Below are positions 1 through 4,904 of a DNA stretch of 7,788 nucleotides, piece after piece. The notes beneath the pieces were generated by a model that was not told the origin of the DNA, made no database searches, and saw nothing but the letters and a program-made list of their open reading frames with translations. Made by a program: the position numbers and the translations under genes. Origin of the DNA: JBJENW01 sp051880395. Lineage in GTDB: Bacteria > Bacillota > Clostridia > Lachnospirales > Lachnospiraceae. The stretch spans positions 1 through 7,788 of the forward strand of contig JBJENW010000321.1 of NCBI GenBank assembly GCA_051880395.1, in the 5' to 3' direction. The first letter of the stretch is position 1. Each line of letters opens with the position of its first letter.

Positions 1-46
1 GCCCGAATCCCGGAAACTGTGTATTGGATGCGGTAGGCTGAGATCT
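1..46 (-). repeat. Truncated copy of the long inverted-repeat element
   Basis: Read on the minus strand, this stretch starts with AGATCTCAGCC (36-46) and ends with ACACAGTTTCCGGGATTCGG followed by GC at the window edge. The inner part (1-27) matches 333-358 of the main element with about one mismatch. The 11-nt end motif AGATCTCAGCC recurs exactly, on the plus strand, at 7536-7546, where the downstream copy begins. I read this as the terminal part of a further copy whose body lies upstream of the window. Only one end is visible, so its size, fold and true orientation cannot be judged. Confidence 0.6.
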
Positions 47-311
47 GTTTCTTGGTGGTGGTGTTTGTTACCGGACGCAGGAGTCGTGTTTTTTCGGAGG
101 GCAGACACACATGGGGCAAAACGTCCGCATAGGACCCCTTGCGTTGAGATATTTTTCGTTTAGGAAGAGAATGGCGAATGTGATTACTTTTTTGGATATT
201 TTAAAAGGATTCCGGTATACCTATATTTTTTGAGCGAAAGTTTTTGTAGATGGAAGAAATCTTTACATTATACAGAAAAGTTTCGGGCAGCCATTTCTTT
301 TCCCGGACAAA
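47..311. other. Intergenic stretch without a recognisable gene
   Basis: I see no credible coding region here. Open frames on either strand run into the inverted repeat and lack a good ribosome binding site. A small imperfect stem-loop may form around 117-143 (gcaa/ttgc enclosing gtcc/ggac). A weak promoter-like pair, TTGGAT (192-197) and TATACC (216-221) with 18 nt between, points towards the inverted repeat and could transcribe it, but the match is poor. The rest is featureless to the eye. Confidence 0.4.
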
Positions 312-670
312 AGATATCTTAACCATCCGGTTCCAATACACAGTTTCCGAGATTCGGCGGTGGCGCGCACAGGGGACGGCTGTTTCAAAAGTGGATTTGA
401 CAGAAATGTTAGTGAGTTTGGATGAGAAAAATCGCGATGCCTTTGCTGTCTTGCCGTAAGGCGGAGAGGCTGTGCGGATGTGTACGCCAGAGAAAGAATC
501 TGTTTTTTGAGTCTTGCTCTGGCGTACACATCCGTGCAGAATGTCCGACATACGGAAGACAGCAAAAATAAAGCATCGCAATTTTTCTCGTCCGAACTCG
601 ACTTCATTTCTGTCAATCCACTTTTGAAACAGCCGTCCCCTGTGCACGCCCCCCGCCGAATTTCGGAAAC
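312..670. repeat. Long imperfect inverted repeat (hairpin element)
   Basis: The left arm 343-492 is the imperfect reverse complement of the right arm 517-670. By hand alignment about 130 of roughly 150 positions match, with a few small gaps, including one of 5 nt next to 440. The arms close on CCAGAG (487-492) and CTCTGG (517-522), with further pairing of aagaatc with gagtctt inside the 24-nt loop. The left boundary probably reaches 312, because 312-342 aligns loosely with the reverse complement of 17-46. Related copies lie at 1-46 and 7536-7788; the 19-mer at 559-577 recurs exactly, reverse-complemented, at 7660-7678. Several arm differences are G/A or C/T changes that would still pair as G-U in RNA. 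No transposase is present. It could be a non-autonomous mobile element (MITE- or ERIC-like) or a structured RNA. The pairing is certain; the function is unknown. Confidence 0.85.
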
Positions 671-713
671 GTCCGTTTTAAAAAGAAAAAGGTGACATAA
701 TATTTAAAATGCG

Positions 714-742
714 TTGAAATGTGCAGAAAAGCTTGTTATAAT
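714..742 (+). promoter_or_regulatory. Sigma-A promoter of the xylanase gene
   Basis: TTGAAA (714-719) and TATAAT (737-742) are separated by exactly 17 nt, and TGT at 734-736 supplies an extended -10 (TGn). This is close to the vegetative sigma consensus. Transcription should start near 749, leaving an untranslated leader of about 73 nt before the ATG at 822. The -35 box lies 44 nt downstream of the long inverted repeat. I see no clear catabolite-repression (cre) box or other convincing operator around it. Confidence 0.85.
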
Positions 743-754
743 AAACCATAGATG

Positions 755-781
755 TGTAGAAAAAACGTCAAATTTTCTGCA
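755..781 (+). promoter_or_regulatory. Possible small stem-loop in the xylanase leader
   Basis: TGTAGAAAA (755-763) can pair with TTTTCTGCA (773-781), giving nine pairs including one G-U around a 9-nt A-rich loop. It lies in the leader just after the predicted transcription start and 25 nt before the ribosome binding site. The stem is A/U-rich and weak, has no run of U after it, and could be chance. A role in mRNA stability is possible but not shown. Confidence 0.25.
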
Positions 782-806
782 AAGAGAAATGAGTGGAACG
801 TATCAT

Positions 807-812
807 AGGAGG
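807..812 (+). promoter_or_regulatory. Ribosome binding site fixing the xylanase start
   Basis: A perfect AGGAGG lies 9 nt before ATG 822. It decides the start: the open frame extends upstream to a TTG at 714, but that codon is part of the -35 box and upstream of the predicted transcript, and the 36 extra residues would precede an otherwise typical signal peptide. Confidence 0.9.
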
Positions 813-821
813 AATTGTTTT

Positions 822-3800
822 ATGAGAAAAAAGACCAGAGGAACCGCATGGCTGTGTAGCCTGACACTTGCGGTTACAAGCTGCTTTGGAAACATTTCGT
901 TCGTAAATGCGGCTCAGACAGAGCCGACGGTGAAAATGGAGCAGACATCCATACGAGATACAAAAGGGCAGGGATTGCGTTTTCAAATGGAGATGACAGG
1001 CATTTCGCAGGCAAAGGATTATGGAATCGAGTTGACTGCAGAAGATGGGAAAACAATCGAAATTTCGAAAACGAAAGGGTATACAAATCTGTATGCAAAG
1101 AATCAAAAGGAAGATACCGCATCTTATACCGCAGTTGTGACGGATATTGATGAGAAGAATTTTTCTAAGGAAATTCAGGCGAAGGGATTTGTCACTTACG
1201 AGAAAGACGGAAGAGAATATACACAGAAAACACCGGTACAAACCACCACGATTCAGAAAACCGCCGATCAGACGCATTATGTCTATAATACGACGAATGG
1301 ACTTTGGGAAAAACAGCCGGGGGATTGGGAGACTCCGAGCGAGGAAACAAAACCGAGCGAACAGCCGAGTGTAGATGTCCCACAGACACCAAGCAGAGAG
1401 GAAAAACCGAGTGAGAACGAGAGCGTCAGCGCACCGCAGACACCGAGTAAAGATGAGAAACCAAGTGCTGTCTCCGTTCCGAGTGAAGGTGGAAACGAAA
1501 GTGTTTCCGTAAGTCCGAGCAAAGAGGAGACACCGAGTGCGAATCCAGAACCGAGCAGGGATGCGGATGTAAGCATGCCGGAGAAACCGAGTGAAGACGA
1601 AACGGTCAGTGCTCCGGAAAAACCGAGCGAGGAGGAAAAGCCAAGTGACGTTGAAACACCAAGCACTCCGGGAGAAAACGTTCCTGTGACAGGAATTACG
1701 ATCGCAGAACAGAATAAAGAATTGAAGATTGGAGAAACATTTTCCTTGAATGCGCAAGTGCAGCCGGAAAATGCGACCAATAAAAACGTGATTTATACAT
1801 CAAATAAGCCGGAATTTGCAGAGGTGGATGAAAATGGCGTGGTCACAGCAAAGCATGCCGGAATTGCATCGATCACAGCTGCGACAGAGGACGGAAACAA
1901 ACAGGCAGTCTGCATTGTGACGGTAGTAGAGACCGCAGTTAGTCCGAGTACTCCGTCACAGGCACCGAGCGAAGGGGAAACACCAAGTACACCGACAGAT
2001 ACGACCGAAACACTGGATCTGAAAGTGGCAGACAAATCAGAGAATACCACGGTCAAAGAAAATGCGGATGGAAGTCTCACCGTTTCCTTTACAAACGATT
2101 ATGACGGTGTAATTTTTGCATTGCCAGAAGGAAAAACAGCAGCAGATTATTTTTCCGTGACAGTTGATGTGACGAGTGAAGAGCAGTTCGGATTCTGGCT
2201 GATTTCTGATCCGTCTGATGGAACAGCATTAAAAGCAGATTATCCGGCATATACTGTGGCACAGACGACAAGAGGTACTTATACGCTGCCGTTTGATTCC
2301 GCGACGACGCCGGAAAAAGGAAAATATATAAAATTAATGACATTGAAAAATGCGTACTATGGAAATCCGGCGAAACACACACCGATTACGATTCATAGTA
2401 TCACATTGGTAAAGAAAACCAATCTTGACGAACTGGGTACGACTTTGTTAGACGCATACAAAGATATTTTCGGTTATGTCGGAAATGCCGGCGAATTGGG
2501 AAATCTCAAGAATGCGGACACCATGAAGTACTACAAGAAAGAATATAACAGCTATACCTGTGGAAACGAAATGAAACCGGATTATATTTTGCGCAAAAAC
2601 GGTGCGAAAACGCTGATTTCCACAGAAGAGGCGAAACAGAAATATACGATTCCCAAAGATTACAAGGAATCGAAGGTACCGGATTTGTACTTTGATGTCA
2701 TGGATGAAACCTTAAAAATTGCATCGGAAAACGGCATCAAAATGCGTGGACATACGTTAGTATGGCACAGCCAGACACCGAGCTGGTTTTTCCGGGAAAA
2801 TTATGAGGACAACGGAGCCTTTGTCAAACCGGAAGTCATGGATGCCAGAATCAAATTTTATGTGACAAATGTGATGGAACATGTGTATAATGGAAAATAC
2901 AAGGATGTCATTTACGCATGGGATGTGGCAAATGAGTACTTCCATCAGAACAAAGATCAAAACAGTGGATGGTTTGGCGTCTATGGAAACGAATTTGTTC
3001 AAAATGGACAGTTTACAACGAATCCGTCGTATGTGAAACTGGCATTTGAAACTGCAGACAGTGTTCTTAGAGCAGCAGGGATGCGAGATCAGGTACATCT
3101 GTTTTATAATGATTTCAATACAAATCAGGTGGCAGATGACATTATAAGCCTAATTCATTTCTTAAATGAAAAAGATGCGTTAAATCCAGACGGAGACAAG
3201 CTGTGTGACGGAATCGGTATGCAGAGCCATTTAGATGTGCAGTGGCCGAGCGTGAATGATTATCTGAAGGCGTTGAAGAAATTCCAGAGCGAAGGATTTG
3301 AGATTCAGATCACCGAACTGGATGTTACGTTAAACCGCCTGGGTCAGGGACACACACAGGAAGAGTGGAACCAGTACTGGCGGGATCTGATGAATGGACT
3401 TGTGGCAGCAAAAAATGACGGAGCCAATATCACCGCATTCGTTATCTGGGGCATGTACGATGCAGTTTCCTGGCGTGCGGAGAACACACCGCTCTTATGG
3501 GGAAACAGTTATTATGACCGCAAACCGGTATACAACGATGTGATCGCAGCGGCAGCCGGTTACAAAGGAAGTAAGGCAAAAGCCGCACAGCCAAAACTCT
3601 ATGCAACAGAGGACATCGTAGAAGGAAAAGATAACGAGATCTCCTTCACAAAATTTTTCGATGAGCCAGAGCCGCCGGTGACACCACCAAGCACGAGCGA
3701 GCCGGAAGAACCGACACAGCCGACACAGCCACAGGAAAAACCGGTGACAGAAGTTCGCATCAGTCAGTCGGTTGCAAGTCTGCAGGTGGGATACACATTG

Positions 3801-4817
3801 AATCTGTTTGCGCAGGCATCCCCATTGGATGCAGTGGAGAGCACCATTCTCTGGAAATCCACGAATCCACAGGTTGCAAGTGTGGATAAAGACGGATGTG
3901 TGACCGCGATTTCAACCGGAATTGCGCATATCATTGCGTATACAGCAAATGGAACGAGCGCGGAATGTATACTGACTGTCTGGGATACACATCTGGATGA
4001 GCCGAGTGATCAGACACCGACCGTTCCGGAGAAGGTGAAAGTGGAGAGTATCCAGTTCAAACAATCCAGTTATTCTCTGGAAACAGGGGATGAACTGCAG
4101 TTAGAGACAACCATCACACCGGCAAACGCGACGAATCAGAATAAGATCTGGAACAGCAGCGATGATGCAACGGTATCTGTAGACCAGAACGGCTATGTGA
4201 CGGTAAAGAAATCCGGAACCGCAGTGATCACCGTGACGACCGAGGATGGAGGTTATCATGCATCCTGTCTGATCGAGGCAAAAGATCCGGAGATTCCGGT
4301 GGAAGGGATTTCTGCAAAATCCACGATCAGCCTTGTGGCAGGTGCAAAAGCATCGATCGGAGCAAAAGTCATTCCAGACGATGCGACAAACAAGAAACTC
4401 AGCTATAAGAGCGACAATCAAAAAATCGTATCCGTCAGCAGCACAGGCAGCCTGAAAGCGGGCGTGCCGGGTGTGACAACGGTCCGAATCAGTGCGGCAA
4501 ACAATAAAACAAAGAAGATCACTGTAAAAGTATCTCCAAAGAAACAGGCGACACCGAAAGCCAAAGGCATTACAAAATCCAGCGTAAAGATCAGCTGGAG
4601 CAAACAGAGCGGTGTCAGCGGTTATCAGTTATATTACTGTGACAAGAGTGGAAAATACAAACGTTACAAGACAACGACAGCTGCATCTGTTACCGTGAAT
4701 AAATTAAAGAAGAGTGCGAAATACAAATTCAAAGTACGTGCTTATAAAAAGACCAGTTCCGGAACACTGTACGGTGCATTTTCCAATACCTGCAGCATCA
4801 AGACAAAAAGTAAATGA
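822..4817 (+). CDS. Secreted multimodular endo-1,4-beta-xylanase (GH10)
   Basis: A 1331-residue exported enzyme expected to hydrolyse internal beta-1,4 bonds of xylan outside the cell. Residues 1-31 are a Sec signal peptide (RKKTR, a hydrophobic core, cleavage near VNA-A). Residues 32-165 are a beta-rich domain I cannot name, then a Pro/Ser/Glu linker (about 170-288). Big_2 spans 287-370. A beta-sandwich carbohydrate-binding-like module spans about 397-531; its family is unresolved, and CBM86 or CBM22 are candidates given Roseburia xylanases. GH10 spans about 540-915, with HTLVWHSQTPSW (644-655), acid/base E705 in WDVANEYF, nucleophile E832 in ITELDV, and WGMYDAVSWR (876-885); all key residues are present. 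Three Big_2 domains follow (about 974-1054, 1071-1153, 1158-1237), then an Fn3-like end (1242-1331). There is no LPXTG, SLH or dockerin, so surface retention would need the Big_2/Fn3 modules or another route. It has its own promoter; the YfhO gene follows after 87 nt on the same strand. Confidence 0.95.
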   Translation: MRKKTRGTAWLCSLTLAVTSCFGNISFVNAAQTEPTVKMEQTSIRDTKGQGLRFQMEMTGISQAKDYGIELTAEDGKTIEISKTKGYTNLYAKNQKEDTASYTAVVTDIDEKNFSKEIQAKGFVTYEKDGREYTQKTPVQTTTIQKTADQTHYVYNTTNGLWEKQPGDWETPSEETKPSEQPSVDVPQTPSREEKPSENESVSAPQTPSKDEKPSAVSVPSEGGNESVSVSPSKEETPSANPEPSRDADVSMPEKPSEDETVSAPEKPSEEEKPSDVETPSTPGENVPVTGITIAEQNKELKIGETFSLNAQVQPENATNKNVIYTSNKPEFAEVDENGVVTAKHAGIASITAATEDGNKQAVCIVTVVETAVSPSTPSQAPSEGETPSTPTDTTETLDLKVADKSENTTVKENADGSLTVSFTNDYDGVIFALPEGKTAADYFSVTVDVTSEEQFGFWLISDPSDGTALKADYPAYTVAQTTRGTYTLPFDSATTPEKGKYIKLMTLKNAYYGNPAKHTPITIHSITLVKKTNLDELGTTLLDAYKDIFGYVGNAGELGNLKNADTMKYYKKEYNSYTCGNEMKPDYILRKNGAKTLISTEEAKQKYTIPKDYKESKVPDLYFDVMDETLKIASENGIKMRGHTLVWHSQTPSWFFRENYEDNGAFVKPEVMDARIKFYVTNVMEHVYNGKYKDVIYAWDVANEYFHQNKDQNSGWFGVYGNEFVQNGQFTTNPSYVKLAFETADSVLRAAGMRDQVHLFYNDFNTNQVADDIISLIHFLNEKDALNPDGDKLCDGIGMQSHLDVQWPSVNDYLKALKKFQSEGFEIQITELDVTLNRLGQGHTQEEWNQYWRDLMNGLVAAKNDGANITAFVIWGMYDAVSWRAENTPLLWGNSYYDRKPVYNDVIAAAAGYKGSKAKAAQPKLYATEDIVEGKDNEISFTKFFDEPEPPVTPPSTSEPEEPTQPTQPQEKPVTEVRISQSVASLQVGYTLNLFAQASPLDAVESTILWKSTNPQVASVDKDGCVTAISTGIAHIIAYTANGTSAECILTVWDTHLDEPSDQTPTVPEKVKVESIQFKQSSYSLETGDELQLETTITPANATNQNKIWNSSDDATVSVDQNGYVTVKKSGTAVITVTTEDGGYHASCLIEAKDPEIPVEGISAKSTISLVAGAKASIGAKVIPDDATNKKLSYKSDNQKIVSVSSTGSLKAGVPGVTTVRISAANNKTKKITVKVSPKKQATPKAKGITKSSVKISWSKQSGVSGYQLYYCDKSGKYKRYKTTTAASVTVNKLKKSAKYKFKVRAYKKTSSGTLYGAFSNTCSIKTKSK
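1329..1682 (+). repeat. Degenerate coding repeat: Pro/Ser/Glu-rich linker
   Basis: Within the xylanase, residues 170-287 are low-complexity and built around a recurring PS(E/K/R)xE-type step. Larger near-copies can be seen, such as VPQTPSREEKPS, APQTPSKDEKPS, MPEKPSEDE and APEKPSEEEKPS. In DNA the words ccgag(c/t) and ccaag(c/t) recur through the stretch. It is an acidic, probably extended spacer separating the N-terminal domain from the first Big_2 and the catalytic half. Such repeats change length easily by slippage or recombination, so the unit number may differ between strains. Confidence 0.8.
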
Positions 4818-4820
4818 TAA

Positions 4821-4853
4821 AAAAATAAAACAAAAATAAAACAAAAATAAAAG
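4821..4853. repeat. Three 11-bp tandem repeats, A-rich
   Basis: The unit AAAAATAAAAC occurs three times end to end (4821-4831, 4832-4842, 4843-4853), the last ending in G rather than C. It begins 3 nt after the xylanase stop and runs into the base of the GC-rich hairpin at 4854. On the minus strand it reads as a T-rich tract directly after that hairpin. Confidence 0.85.
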
Positions 4854-4888
4854 CTCTCCCCACATGAGAAACCGGGGTGTGGGGAGAG
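4854..4888 (-). terminator. GC-rich hairpin with its T-tract on the minus strand
   Basis: CTCTCCCCACA (4854-4864) pairs perfectly with TGTGGGGAGAG (4878-4888), an 11-bp stem with a 13-nt loop. Downstream on the plus strand comes AAAAAGGAG, with no T-run, so it is a poor intrinsic terminator for the xylanase message. On the minus strand the stem is followed by CTTTTATTTTTGTTTTATTT, the classic terminator shape, which would stop antisense transcription heading into the xylanase gene. On the plus strand it may instead protect the xylanase mRNA 3' end or mark a processing site between the two cistrons. The stem is certain; its role is inferred. Confidence 0.55.
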
Positions 4889-4890
4889 AA

Positions 4891-4897
4891 AAAGGAG
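4891..4897 (+). promoter_or_regulatory. Ribosome binding site of the YfhO-family gene, beside a hairpin
   Basis: AAAGGAG ends 7 nt before ATG 4905 and supports that start. It begins 2 nt after the foot of the 11-bp stem ending at 4888, so a stable upstream hairpin sits right next to the ribosome landing site. I see no convincing separate promoter between the two genes, so the second gene may be co-transcribed by read-through from the xylanase promoter. Confidence 0.75.
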
Positions 4898-4904
4898 ACG
4901 AACT

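Noticed and set aside
312..670. Retron or diversity-generating element as an explanation for the long hairpin
   Set aside because: No reverse transcriptase or matching template/variable repeat is present in the window; only the hairpin itself is seen.
201..695. Short open frames on both strands inside the inverted repeat, up to 148 codons, whose peptides resemble one another
   Set aside because: The resemblance follows from the two arms being complementary. None has a good ribosome binding site, and the other copy does not keep the frames.
714..821. An upstream TTG start that would extend the xylanase by 36 residues
   Set aside because: The TTG is the beginning of the -35 box, the message should start near 749, and a perfect AGGAGG precedes the ATG at 822, which begins a typical signal peptide.
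749..821. A metabolite riboswitch in the xylanase leader
   Set aside because: The leader is only about 73 nt, A-rich, and shows just one weak stem with no known aptamer core.
768..1780. Long minus-strand open frames of 329 and 165 codons opposite the xylanase N-terminus
   Set aside because: They are shadows of the coding strand; the repetitive one mirrors the Pro/Ser/Glu linker. No start signals or recognisable domains.
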